A stretch of DNA of 32,491 bases from Bradyrhizobium sp. (lineage in GTDB: Bacteria; Pseudomonadota; Alphaproteobacteria; Rhizobiales; Xanthobacteraceae). Positions 1 to 8,176 of this stretch are shown here, one piece after another. The stretch lies in assembly GCF_019244115.1 (NCBI RefSeq), contig NZ_JAFATE010000397.1, positions 1 to 32,491 on the forward strand, in the 5' to 3' direction. The notes under the pieces are model-generated. The model saw only the letters and a list, made by a program, of their open reading frames with translations, was not told the origin of the DNA and made no database searches. The translations under genes were made by a program, and so were the position numbers. The number at the start of each line of letters is the position of its first letter. The first letter of the stretch is position 1.

Positions 1-1631
1 TGGTCGCGGCATTGGAGAACGAAGGCGTCGACCGGATCTTTGGCGTGCCGGGCGAGGAAAATCTCGACGTCGTCGAGTCGCTCCGCAAGTCGAAGATCGA
101 GCTGGTGCTGACCCGCCACGAACAGGCGGCGGCGTTCATGGCGGCGACGCATGGGCGGCTCACCGGGCGGCCCGGCGTGTGCATCTCCACACTCGGGCCA
201 GGGGCGCTCAATCTCTCGACCGGCGCGGCCTATGCGCATCTCGGCGCGATGCCGATGCTACTGGTCACCGGGCAGAAGGCGATCATGAGCAGCCGCCAGG
301 CGCGTTTCCAGATCGTCGACGTGATCGCTTCGATGAAGCCGCTCACCAAGATGTCGCGGCAGATCGTGAGCGCCTCGACCATCCCGACGCTGGTCCGCGA
401 TGCCTTCCGCGTCGCGATGGAGGAGCGGCCGGGGCCGGTGCATCTGGAACTGCCCGAGGATATCGCGGGCGACGAGGTCGAGCCGGTGCCGATGGTGCCG
501 ATCCATCCGATCGAGATCCCGGTCGCGCATCGCGCGGCGCTCGACCGCGCTGCGGACATGATTCTTGCGGCCAAGCGGCCGTTGATCATGTTGGCGGCAG
601 CGGCAAGCCGGCCGCGTTCCACCTTCGGGATCGCGGGCTTCGTGCGCCGCACCGGCATTCCCTTCTTCACGACGCAAATGGGCAAGGGCACCGTGCCGGG
701 CGGCACCATGCTGTATATGGGAACGACCGCGCTCTCCGAGCGCGACTATGTGCACGAGGCGATCGACCAGGCCGACCTGATCATCGCAATCGGGCACGAT
801 ACCGTGGAGAAGCCGCCCTTCATCATGGGCCCGCAAGGGCCGCAGGTGATCCACGTCAGCTACACCCCGGCCACGGTGGAGCAGGTCTATTTCCCGCACG
901 CGGAAGTCATCGGCGATGTCGGTCCGAGTCTCGAACTGCTGGCGGACCGCGTCGATGGCAAGCTGCCGAATGCCAAGGCGCTGCTGCCGCTGCGCGAAAG
1001 CATTTTGAGCCGGGTCGCCGATCGCGCCACCGAGAACCGGTTTCCGGTCACGCCGCAGCGGCTGGTTCATGACGTCCGCCAGGTCATCCCGGAGAACGGC
1101 ATCGTCGCGCTCGACAACGGCATGTACAAGATCTGGTTCGCACGCAATTACCGGACCTATGTCGCCAATACGCTGCTGCTCGACAATGCGCTGGCCACCA
1201 TGGGCGCGGGCCTGCCGTCGGCCATGATGGCGGCGATGCTCCATCCGGACCGCCGCGTGATGGCGATCTGCGGTGACGGCGGTTTTATGATGAACAGCCA
1301 GGAGCTGGAAACCGCGGTCCGGCTCAAGCTCAGTCTGGTCGTCCTTGTTCTGAACGACGGCGCCTACGGCATGATCCGCTGGAAACAGGCGGTCGATGCC
1401 TTCCCGGATTTCGGCCTCACGTTTGGCAATCCCGACTTCGTCCGCTACGCGGAATCCTACGGTGCGAAGGGCTCTCGCGTGACGTCGGTTGACGGGTTGC
1501 TGCCGACGCTGGAGGCCGCCTTCAAGGGCGGCGGCGTTCATCTGGTGGACGTGCCGATCGACTACTCCGAGAACACCAGGGTGCTGGTCGATGAACTCCG
1601 CGATCGCAAGCTCGGCTTCGAGCCGACCTGA
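1..1631 (+). CDS. Acetolactate synthase large-subunit-like ThDP enzyme (5' end cut by window)
   Basis: The frame is open from the first bases, so the N-terminus lies outside the window; the TTG at 12 is internal. Three ThDP-enzyme domains are readable. The N-terminal PYR domain has the FGVPGEEN motif and the catalytic glutamate in TRHEQAAAF. A central FAD/DHAP-synthase-like domain follows, then a PP domain with the cofactor motif GDGGFMMN and the Asn in LNDGAYGM that coordinates Mg-diphosphate. The family decarboxylates pyruvate and condenses the hydroxyethyl group onto a second 2-oxo acid. No small regulatory subunit (ilvH) follows, which fits a catabolic or orphan ALS-like enzyme rather than the ilvIH operon. 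Other ThDP decarboxylases remain possible, so no symbol is given. Confidence 0.88.
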   Translation, partial: VAALENEGVDRIFGVPGEENLDVVESLRKSKIELVLTRHEQAAAFMAATHGRLTGRPGVCISTLGPGALNLSTGAAYAHLGAMPMLLVTGQKAIMSSRQARFQIVDVIASMKPLTKMSRQIVSASTIPTLVRDAFRVAMEERPGPVHLELPEDIAGDEVEPVPMVPIHPIEIPVAHRAALDRAADMILAAKRPLIMLAAAASRPRSTFGIAGFVRRTGIPFFTTQMGKGTVPGGTMLYMGTTALSERDYVHEAIDQADLIIAIGHDTVEKPPFIMGPQGPQVIHVSYTPATVEQVYFPHAEVIGDVGPSLELLADRVDGKLPNAKALLPLRESILSRVADRATENRFPVTPQRLVHDVRQVIPENGIVALDNGMYKIWFARNYRTYVANTLLLDNALATMGAGLPSAMMAAMLHPDRRVMAICGDGGFMMNSQELETAVRLKLSLVVLVLNDGAYGMIRWKQAVDAFPDFGLTFGNPDFVRYAESYGAKGSRVTSVDGLLPTLEAAFKGGGVHLVDVPIDYSENTRVLVDELRDRKLGFEPT

Positions 1632-1722
1632 CGAGCGCGAAGGAGGGACGGAACCACGATCGGAAAATTCACCTTTCAGGCGCCCTCGACCTCCTGTTCG
1701 AACCCGCCCCTGGCGCACCCGG

Positions 1723-1818
1723 ATGGCCAACGTCTTTCAATTCGACGACCGCGGACATGTGCCGCCGCTGATGGCACCCGAGCAGATCGACGTGGTCGCC
1801 TCCTTCCCTGCTCGATGA
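1723..1818 (+). CDS. Possible small ORF between ALS-like gene and CocE hydrolase
   Basis: A 31-codon frame starting at ATG 1723 ends in TGA at 1816-1818, overlapping an ATG at 1815 in an ATGA arrangement. The peptide begins MANVFQFDDRGHVPPLM and matches nothing I recognise. There is no clear Shine-Dalgarno sequence. The ATGA overlap may be chance, because the better start of the downstream hydrolase is at 1956. It may be the fossil end of a gene lost by deletion. Low confidence. Confidence 0.15.
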   Translation: MANVFQFDDRGHVPPLMAPEQIDVVASFPAR

Positions 1819-1955
1819 CGCGCGTTCCGGCGCAACAGAGCGCTGAGGTTCGCGAGCGAAGCTGGTCGCTTGCGCCGATTGGCCGACGATCCTATCGTGA
1901 ACACTCCCTCACCACCGGGCGCAACTGCGTGACGACGCCGGCCAAATCCCAGCGA

Positions 1956-3896
1956 ATGTTTTTGACCCGCCGCGGGCTCGGACGCCTGCTCGGCCTCGTG
2001 CCGTTCGCGTTATCCGGCATCCTCAGGAGAGCAGCGGCCGCCGCCGCCGGCGACATGGTCCGCGAGCGCAAAGTCATGGTTGCGATGCGCGATGGCGTCA
2101 GGCTGGCAACCGACATCTATCGTCCCGCGCGTGACGGCCAGCCGCTCGACGGCCGCTTCCCGGTCATCCTGGAACGCACGCCTTATGGCCGCGAGGAGCC
2201 GAGCCGCTCCGAGATCGATGTCGCCAATCAGAGGCCCAAGTCCCGCGCGGAGGTGGCGGCATTTTTCGTGAAGCGCGGCTATGTCGTCGTTTATCAGGAC
2301 TGCCGCGGGCGCTACGACTCGGAAGGCGAGTTCGTCAAATATCTGAGCGACGGCAATGACGGCTTCGACTGCTGCGAATGGCTCCTAGCGCAGCCCTGGT
2401 GCAACGGCAAGATCGGCACCATGGGCCTGTCCTATGCGGCGCACACGCAAGGCGCGCTCGGCTGTGCCGGTGCCCCGGGCGTCGCGGCGATGTTCCTCGA
2501 CAGCGGCGGCTTTTCGAATGCCTATCAAGGCGGCATCCGCCAAGGCGGCGCCTTCGAATTGAAACAGGTGACCTGGGCCTACAGCAACGCGCTCGTCAGC
2601 CCGGCTGTGCTGCGTGAGCCGGCGCGCCTCGCCGCACTGAAAGCCGTCGACATCAGGCAGTGGTTCGCACGCATGCCGTGGACGCGCGGCAACTCTCCGC
2701 TGACACCCGCGCCCGAATACGAGTCCTACACCTTCGACCAGTGGGAGCACGGCGAATTCGACGGCTTCTGGAAGCAACTCGGCATCTATGCGGAGGGATT
2801 CTACGACCGGTTCAGCGACGCGCCGATGGTGCACATGTCGTCCTGGTACGATCCCTATCCGCGCACGGCGACCGACAATTATGTCGGTCTGACGCGGCGC
2901 AAGAAAGGACCCGTCCGGCTGATCGTCGGCCCCTGGACGCACGGTGACCGCACCCTCACTCATGCCGGCGACGTCGACTTCGGACCGGCGGCAACGATCG
3001 ACGGCAACATCGCCACCGACTTCCTGACGCTGCGCGCGCGCTGGTTCGATGCCTGGCTCAAGGGTGAGGCGAACGGCGTCGCCGACGAGCCGGCCGTGCG
3101 CCTCTTTATCATGGGCGGCGGCAGCGGGCGAAAGAACGCGGCCGGGCGTCTCGATCACGGTGGACGGTGGCGCGCGGAGACCGACTGGCCCATCCCCGAT
3201 GCAATCAATACGCCTTACTACCTCACGAGGGACGGCGCGTTGACACCCGAGCCGCCAGCGGCCGGTGCGCCGGCGCGCACCATCATGTTCGATCCCGACA
3301 ACCCGGTGCCCTCCATCGGGGGCTCGATCACCTCGGGCGCGCCGATCATGGCGGGGGGCGCGTACGACCAAATGGAGGGCCCGCGCTTCTTCGGCTCACG
3401 TCAGCCGTACCGGCCGCTCGCCGAGCGCCCCGATGTTCTGGTGTTCCAGACATCGGAGCTTGCGGCGGACATCGAGGTGACCGGTCCGATCGTCGCAACG
3501 CTCTGGGTCGCATCCGATTGCCCGGATACCGACATCACCATCAAGCTGCTCGATGTCTATCCGCCGTCGGCCGATTATCCGCAGGGCTTTGCCATGAACT
3601 TGACCGACGGCATCCTGCGCCTGCGCTATCGCGAGTCCTGGGAGCGGCCGCGCATGCTCGAGCCGGGGCGCCCGGTTCAGATCACCGTATCGGCGTTTCC
3701 GACCGGCAACCTGTTCAAAGCGGGTCATCGCATCCGCCTCGACGTGTCCTCCAGCAATTTCCCGCGTTTCGACGTCAATTGGAATACTGGCGAGCCGGAA
3801 GGGCGCGCCACGCGCAAGGCCATCGCACGCAATACCGTGTTCCTGGACCGCGACATGCCATCCCATGTCGTGCTGCCGATCATTCCGCCGCGTTGA
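1956..3896 (+). CDS. CocE/NonD family hydrolase with Tat-like signal peptide
   Basis: A serine hydrolase of the X-Pro dipeptidyl-peptidase S15/CocE family, 646 residues from ATG 1956. The start is chosen because the next residues form a twin-arginine-like signal (FLTRRGLGRLLGLV, then an alanine run); starts at 1815 or GTG 1929 would bury this signal behind 30-50 unrelated residues. The alpha/beta-hydrolase domain shows DGVRLATDIYRP, the nucleophile elbow GTMGLSYAA (Ser of GLSY), an acid in SSWYDPYPR and the catalytic His in GPWTHGD. The C-terminal jelly-roll domain begins near the TSELAADIEVTGP segment. Members hydrolyse amide or ester bonds (cocaine esterase, cephalosporin acylases, X-Pro peptidases); the substrate here is unknown, and the product is probably exported to the periplasm. 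Confidence 0.85.
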   Translation: MFLTRRGLGRLLGLVPFALSGILRRAAAAAAGDMVRERKVMVAMRDGVRLATDIYRPARDGQPLDGRFPVILERTPYGREEPSRSEIDVANQRPKSRAEVAAFFVKRGYVVVYQDCRGRYDSEGEFVKYLSDGNDGFDCCEWLLAQPWCNGKIGTMGLSYAAHTQGALGCAGAPGVAAMFLDSGGFSNAYQGGIRQGGAFELKQVTWAYSNALVSPAVLREPARLAALKAVDIRQWFARMPWTRGNSPLTPAPEYESYTFDQWEHGEFDGFWKQLGIYAEGFYDRFSDAPMVHMSSWYDPYPRTATDNYVGLTRRKKGPVRLIVGPWTHGDRTLTHAGDVDFGPAATIDGNIATDFLTLRARWFDAWLKGEANGVADEPAVRLFIMGGGSGRKNAAGRLDHGGRWRAETDWPIPDAINTPYYLTRDGALTPEPPAAGAPARTIMFDPDNPVPSIGGSITSGAPIMAGGAYDQMEGPRFFGSRQPYRPLAERPDVLVFQTSELAADIEVTGPIVATLWVASDCPDTDITIKLLDVYPPSADYPQGFAMNLTDGILRLRYRESWERPRMLEPGRPVQITVSAFPTGNLFKAGHRIRLDVSSSNFPRFDVNWNTGEPEGRATRKAIARNTVFLDRDMPSHVVLPIIPPR

Positions 3897-3942
3897 ACCG
3901 AGCGACCGAATGTCGGGTCGGCCGCACCAATGCCGCGCGCGG

Positions 3943-4203
3943 TCAACCGTAGCCTTCCTCGCTGATCCCGTACTCCTCGTAGATGCTGAGAGGATCGCGG
4001 TCGGGAAACAGCCTGCATTTGGCCTGTGCCAGATGCAGATTGACGGTCGCAGGCTCGCGGCCGCTGGCGAGCAGCTTGCGCAGGTCCTCCATATGGGCCC
4101 GTGGCTGGTGTTTTGCCGGGAGCTGCTCCAGCGCGACCAGCGCGGTGGCAAGCGCCTCGGTGACGACCCATCCGTCGTGGCCGGTGATTCCCTTCCTCGG
4201 CAT
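3943..4203 (-). CDS. Hypothetical protein, 86 aa
   Basis: Small acidic/basic mixed protein, 86 residues, starting MPRKGITGHDGWVVTE and ending EEYGISEEGYG. The start at 4203 is favoured by a purine-rich AGGTGGGG stretch just upstream on the minus strand; a longer reading from 4338 adds residues without coding character. No signal peptide, membrane segment or recognised motif. The middle reads as two amphipathic helices (TEALATALVALEQL and MEDLRKLL). It lies convergently with the hydrolase, 46 bp from its stop, and upstream of nothing obviously related. I do not recognise the family and cannot assign a role. Confidence 0.6.
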   Translation of the reverse strand: MPRKGITGHDGWVVTEALATALVALEQLPAKHQPRAHMEDLRKLLASGREPATVNLHLAQAKCRLFPDRDPLSIYEEYGISEEGYG

Positions 4204-4409
4204 CCGCTCACCCCACCTGTCGTGGCGATCGCATTGTAGCGCGGTCCGGCTGTCACGACCATGGATGCTTGCCGCTCCAAGTCTCGTGGATATCCAGGCG
4301 GCCTGACTTTGCAGGTGGAACTGCTTCGATCTGCTCATTGCTTGAGCAGCATCCGCGCGCGAATCAGCGATCGTCCTTGCCTGAAGCTCTGCCGCCCAAC
4401 GCGGCCGAA

Positions 4410-5063
4410 TTAGGACTTGCCCTCGCGCACCGCGATCTGGTGCAACTGCTCGTAGAGATCGGTCTCTTCGCTGGTGCAGAGGCAGACGCCTTTGGCCGGT
4501 TGCTCGCCGGCATTCAGGTAGGCGTGACCCATCGTGCTGTCGAGATAAATGCCATCACCCTCGTGCAGGATTTCCGGCGCGTAAAACTCGGTGTGAACGG
4601 CGACACTGCCGCTCGTGACCAGAAAATACTCTTCACCTGCGTGACGCAGCAGCGGGCCAAACTCTTCCAGGGATCGCGCGCGGACCTCCGCCATGATCGG
4701 CACCATGCGCTTTCCGATCAGGTCGGTGCATTGATAGTTGTAGGTGTAGAATTTCGTATCGACAACCCGGCCTTGTCCGGCGCGGCTGATGCTGCGCCGT
4801 GCGGTGACGGGCCGGCTAAGCTCCACGCGGCTCATCGCCGGATTGAACAGCTCGGCAATCTCCATCTTCAGGCCGCCAGTCAGTTGCTGGAGCTTGTCAT
4901 AGGTCAGCGACATCAGGCCGTTCTCGACCTTCGACAAGGTCGACAGCGCAAGCCCGGTCCGCTCCGCCACCTGCTTGAGCGTCAATCCGCGCGCCTGGCG
5001 CGCTGCCTTGAGACAATGGCCAAGCTGTGAATGCGATCCGTCCGGCATGCTGTGGTCATTCAT
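4410..5063 (-). CDS. XRE-family transcriptional regulator with C-terminal cupin domain
   Basis: A 217-residue regulator. Residues about 13-70 form an HTH_3 domain (LKAARQARGLTLKQVAERTG, then LSTLSKVENG), and residues about 140-200 form a cupin sensor barrel with HAGEEYFLVTSG and a later glycine/acidic motif HEGDGIYL. The start at 5063 is preceded by AGGA at good spacing; an upstream ATG at 5186 would add 41 unstructured residues and run through the repeat element. XRE-cupin proteins usually control adjacent divergently transcribed catabolic operons, with the cupin binding the small-molecule inducer. Here the target would be the amidase-MFS-DadA run starting 325 bp away. The inducer is not predictable; autoregulation through the shared intergenic region is likely. 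Confidence 0.88.
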   Translation of the reverse strand: MNDHSMPDGSHSQLGHCLKAARQARGLTLKQVAERTGLALSTLSKVENGLMSLTYDKLQQLTGGLKMEIAELFNPAMSRVELSRPVTARRSISRAGQGRVVDTKFYTYNYQCTDLIGKRMVPIMAEVRARSLEEFGPLLRHAGEEYFLVTSGSVAVHTEFYAPEILHEGDGIYLDSTMGHAYLNAGEQPAKGVCLCTSEETDLYEQLHQIAVREGKS

Positions 5064-5143
5064 GGCGCGTCCTGTCAATCGGTTGCCTGACGCGAACGAT
5101 GGCCTCGACCTCGAGTGGCCATTTGCGGTGCAGGCTGATGCTT

Positions 5144-5188
5144 GCATGATCTTCTCGAAAAGCCGCGTCGCAGTTTTCCGGATCATAC
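5144..5188. repeat. Degenerate Rhizobiales-type intergenic palindrome
   Basis: The outer arms GCATGATC (5144-5151) and GATCATAC (5181-5188) are inverted copies matching 7 of 8 positions. Inside are TCTCGAAAAGC and GCAGTTTTCCG, which resemble the CTTTTCGGAAAACCG / TTTTTCCG arms of a very abundant intergenic palindrome in Bradyrhizobium and relatives (from memory). Its place is directly upstream of the XRE-cupin gene, so it may form a hairpin in that gene's 5' leader. Confidence 0.5.
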
Positions 5189-5222
5189 ATTTGAGAAATG
5201 CACTTGCTGGATCGACCCTATT

Positions 5223-5238
5223 TTTTCCAATCGGAAAA
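5223..5238. promoter_or_regulatory. Palindrome TTTTCC-N4-GGAAAA, candidate operator
   Basis: Perfect 6+6 inverted repeat with a 4-bp centre in the AT-richer part of the divergent region between the regulator (start 5063) and the amidase (start 5389). TTTTCC half-sites recur at 5174-5179 and 5345-5350. XRE-cupin regulators bind short palindromes of this size, so it is a candidate regulator site. Function is inferred from position only. Confidence 0.4.
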
Positions 5239-5292
5239 GGATGTCAAACCGCAGGAAATCTCGAATCGGCAGACTCTTGTGCGATTCGATCA

Positions 5293-5312
5293 GCATTTGC
5301 GCATACAAATGC
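5293..5312. promoter_or_regulatory. Palindrome GCATTTG-N6-CAAATGC, candidate operator
   Basis: Perfect 7+7 inverted repeat with a 6-bp spacer ending 14 bp before the candidate -35 box of the amidase promoter. The spacing and location suit an activator or repressor site for the divergently encoded XRE-cupin protein. Which of this and the 5223-5238 palindrome is the true operator cannot be told from sequence. Confidence 0.45.
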
Positions 5313-5326
5313 AAAAATGACAAAAG

Positions 5327-5356
5327 TTGAGGCAGCGAAATAAATTTTCCTATGAT
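5327..5356 (+). promoter_or_regulatory. Candidate sigma-70 promoter for the amidase operon
   Basis: TTGAGG (5327-5332), an 18-bp spacer, then TATGAT (5351-5356). Transcription would start near 5363, which lies past the ATG at 5359 and so supports the amidase start at 5389. The surrounding DNA is clearly more AT-rich than the flanking genes. Confidence 0.5.
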
Positions 5357-5388
5357 AAATGATTTTCAAAGACAGAAAGAGATTTGGC

Positions 5389-6885
5389 ATGGGAGAGCTC
5401 TGCGATACCTCAGCGATTGAGGTGCAACGTCTGTTGGCGGACCGGGAGATCTCTCCGGTGGAACTCGCCGAGGCCTGCCTGTGTCGGATTTCGGCGGTCA
5501 ATCCCGCCGTGAATGCGGTCGTGACCCTGGATGAGGAGGGGGCGCGAACGGCGGCCGGCCTTGCGGAGCTTGCGTTCGCTCGCGGCGACGTGCGAGGGCC
5601 GCTGCAAGGTATGCCGGTCCTGATCAAGGATACCCAGGACACCGGCGGGCTCCGCACCACCTATGGAAGCCCATTGTTTGCGAACCACGTGCCGGCCGCG
5701 GACCAGGCCTCTGTGGCAAGGCTGCGGGCGGCCGGGGCAATCATTCTCGGCAAGACCAACACGCCGGAATGGGCGGCCGGCGGCAACACCCGCAACCCGG
5801 TGCATGGCGCGACTGGCAACCCCTTCGATCCCATGCGCTCGGCCGCGGGCTCTTCGGGCGGCTCGGCGGTTGCGCTCGCCTGTGGCATGGCGCCGCTGGC
5901 CTCGGGCTCGGACACGGGCGGCAGCCTGCGCAATCCGGCGGCCTATGCCGGCATCGTCGGCATGCGGCCCTCCTACGGGCTTGTCGCAAGCGAGCGCCGT
6001 GTGTTCGGCTGGTCCAATCTCTCGACCGACGGGCCGATGGCCCGTTCGGTGGCCGATGTCGCGCTGATGTTGTCCGTGATGGCGAGCGACGATCCGCGCG
6101 ATCCGCTCGCCTACACGCTGCCGGGCACTGTCATCCGGGGGCGGCCCGAGCCATGGAGCCCGCCATGTCAGATCGATTTGAAGGGCATCCGCGTTGCCTT
6201 CACCGACGATTTCGGCTTTGCGCCGACCGAGCGCGCGATCCGGCGCGCGTTCCGAAAGCGCGTCGAACGGTTGACGCCGCTCGTGGCGGAGTGCCGCGAG
6301 GCTGCGCCGGATTGTGCCGGCGCTGATGAGACTTTTGCCGTGCTGCGGGCAGCGCTGTTCTTGGCCACGCATGGCAAGACCTATCAGGAACGGCCTGACA
6401 TGCTGGGCCCGAATGTGCGCGCCAATGTCGAGGAGGGGCTGCGTTACAGCCTTCAGGACTATGCCCGCGCCGCCGCGGCGCAGACCCGGATCTACCGCAG
6501 CTTCCAGACCTTCTTTGCAGGGTGTGACGTCATCATCAGCCCCGCGATCACCGTCAGCCCGCGGCCATGGGCCGAGCTCTACCCGACCGAAATCGACGGC
6601 GAGCCGACAAAATCCTATTTCCACTGGCTGGCGCTCGCCTATGGCGTGACGCTGGCCGGGCATCCCGCGCTGAGCCTGCCAATGGGGCTCGATGAAAGCG
6701 GCATGCCGTTCGGCCTGCAGATCGTCGGCCCGCGCGGCGGCGACGCCATGCTGCTCGCGGTGGCGGCTGCGCTGGAGGCCGCATTCGCAGAAGATCCGAA
6801 GCTTCGCCGACCGCGGCCGGATCTCGCGCGTCTGTCCAATGCGCCGCCGCTGTCCGCCACGCCAGGCTTTCTGGCCTGGGATTGA
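5389..6885 (+). CDS. Amidase, amidase-signature family
   Basis: A 498-residue amidase-signature hydrolase. The Ser-cisSer-Lys triad is complete: Lys80 in PVLIKDTQDT, cis-Ser155 in the AGSSGGSA loop and nucleophile Ser179 in GSDTGGSLRNPA, with the family's 24-residue spacing between the two serines. The start at 5389 is preceded by AGAAAGAGA at good distance and sits downstream of the predicted transcription start. The family cleaves carboxamides to acid and ammonia, including aryl, nitrile-derived and amino acid amides. It is the first gene of a run with an MFS permease and a DadA-like oxidoreductase, so the likely substrate is an imported compound whose hydrolysis releases an amino or imino acid. 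It lacks the gatCB context of tRNA amidotransferases. No signal peptide; cytoplasmic. Confidence 0.9.
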   Translation: MGELCDTSAIEVQRLLADREISPVELAEACLCRISAVNPAVNAVVTLDEEGARTAAGLAELAFARGDVRGPLQGMPVLIKDTQDTGGLRTTYGSPLFANHVPAADQASVARLRAAGAIILGKTNTPEWAAGGNTRNPVHGATGNPFDPMRSAAGSSGGSAVALACGMAPLASGSDTGGSLRNPAAYAGIVGMRPSYGLVASERRVFGWSNLSTDGPMARSVADVALMLSVMASDDPRDPLAYTLPGTVIRGRPEPWSPPCQIDLKGIRVAFTDDFGFAPTERAIRRAFRKRVERLTPLVAECREAAPDCAGADETFAVLRAALFLATHGKTYQERPDMLGPNVRANVEEGLRYSLQDYARAAAAQTRIYRSFQTFFAGCDVIISPAITVSPRPWAELYPTEIDGEPTKSYFHWLALAYGVTLAGHPALSLPMGLDESGMPFGLQIVGPRGGDAMLLAVAAALEAAFAEDPKLRRPRPDLARLSNAPPLSATPGFLAWD

Positions 6886-6925
6886 TACGAAAGCCTCAAT
6901 CGAGCTCACTGCAACCGGAGTCAGC

Positions 6926-8155
6926 ATGTCGTTCTTGTCGAAACAAAGCGCCGGCGTGGTCGGATTCGTTCTGCTCTATGTCGCCTTCTGCATCTCCTAC
7001 ATCGATCGTGCCGCGATTTCGATTGCGCTCGCCCAGATCGGCAAGGATTTCAGCCTGCAGGCCTCCGATCTCGGCATCATCATCAGCGCCTTCTTCCTGG
7101 GTTACGCCATCATGCAGGTGCCGGGAGGCTGGCTCGCCGACCGGATCGGATCGAAGACCGTCATCATTGCCACCATCGCGATGTGGTCGATATTCACTGT
7201 CATGACCAGTTTCGCCTGGTCGCTGCTCTCGCTGATCGCGATCCGCTTCATCTTCGGCATTGCCGAGGGCGGCTTCCCGCCCGCCACCGTGAAGGCGATC
7301 ACCGAGCTGTTCGACAAACAGGCATGCCCGAAGATGTCGGCGCTGCTGCTGTCCTCGAACTATGCCGGCAGCATGATCGCGCCTCTCGTCATGGCGCCGC
7401 TGATCATTTGGCTCGGCTGGCGCCACGCCTTCACCGCGATCGGGGTTGCAGGCATCGTCTTCGCGATCATCTATTGGGTGTCGATCCCGCGCTCCGGGAA
7501 CGTCACGCCTGCGGCTCAAGCCAGGAAGCAGGCGAGCGCGGCTGACATGCGCGAGCTTCTCAGGACTCCGCTGCTCTGGCAGCTTCTGGGGGTCTGGTTC
7601 GGCCTCAGCTGTGTCAACAAGGGGCTGGATTCCTGGATGCCGACCTATCTGTTGCAGCAGCGTGGGCTCGATCTGAAAGCCGTCGGTCTGCTCGCACCTA
7701 TACCGTTCGTGCTCGCGACGATTTCGACCGCGATCGGTGGCTGGGTCATGACGACATTCTTTGCAGAGAAGGAAAAGTATCTTTTGATCGCCAGCTCCAC
7801 CTTGAGCGGCGTCTTCCTCTACGCGATGTACCGATCCGAGACCATCGCCGCGCTCATCGTGTTTCAGTCGCTGCTCTATTTCTTCAAATCCTTCGTGCTC
7901 GCCACCGTGATCGCGCTTCCGACAAAACTGCTGCGCAACGACCAGATCGGCACCGGGATCGGCATGATCAATTTCGGCGGCCAGAGCGCCGGTTTCGTTG
8001 CCCCTGCGGTGATGGGCTTCATCGTCAGCGGGACCGGATCGTTCGATGCCGCGTTCGGCTTCCTCGTCGTCATGACCGCGATCGCGGTGGTCGTCGCGGC
8101 GACGATCAACACGGCGCAAGCGGACGTGGTGCCAAGCGCGGCGCCGGCCTCTTGA
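6926..8155 (+). CDS. MFS transporter, anion:cation symporter-like
   Basis: A 409-residue major facilitator with about twelve hydrophobic segments. The first helix (GVVGFVLLYVAFCISYIDRAAI) carries the YIDR feature, and the loop 2-3 motif GGWLADRIGSK is the family signature. The pattern resembles the ACS subfamily (galactonate, phthalate, hexuronate permeases). The start ATG 6926 follows GGAG by five bases. It begins 40 bp after the amidase stop and ends 21 bp before the oxidoreductase, so the three are likely co-transcribed. It probably imports the amidase substrate or its product across the inner membrane; the exact ligand cannot be read from sequence. Confidence 0.87.
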   Translation: MSFLSKQSAGVVGFVLLYVAFCISYIDRAAISIALAQIGKDFSLQASDLGIIISAFFLGYAIMQVPGGWLADRIGSKTVIIATIAMWSIFTVMTSFAWSLLSLIAIRFIFGIAEGGFPPATVKAITELFDKQACPKMSALLLSSNYAGSMIAPLVMAPLIIWLGWRHAFTAIGVAGIVFAIIYWVSIPRSGNVTPAAQARKQASAADMRELLRTPLLWQLLGVWFGLSCVNKGLDSWMPTYLLQQRGLDLKAVGLLAPIPFVLATISTAIGGWVMTTFFAEKEKYLLIASSTLSGVFLYAMYRSETIAALIVFQSLLYFFKSFVLATVIALPTKLLRNDQIGTGIGMINFGGQSAGFVAPAVMGFIVSGTGSFDAAFGFLVVMTAIAVVVAATINTAQADVVPSAAPAS

Positions 8156-8176
8156 AATGAGAGACGGGTCACAAGA

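Noticed and set aside
258..1730. Long minus-strand open frame (490 codons) opposite the ALS-like gene
   Set aside because: It is antisense to a gene with intact ThDP motifs, and its product is a low-complexity Arg/His/Asp mix typical of GC-rich shadow frames.
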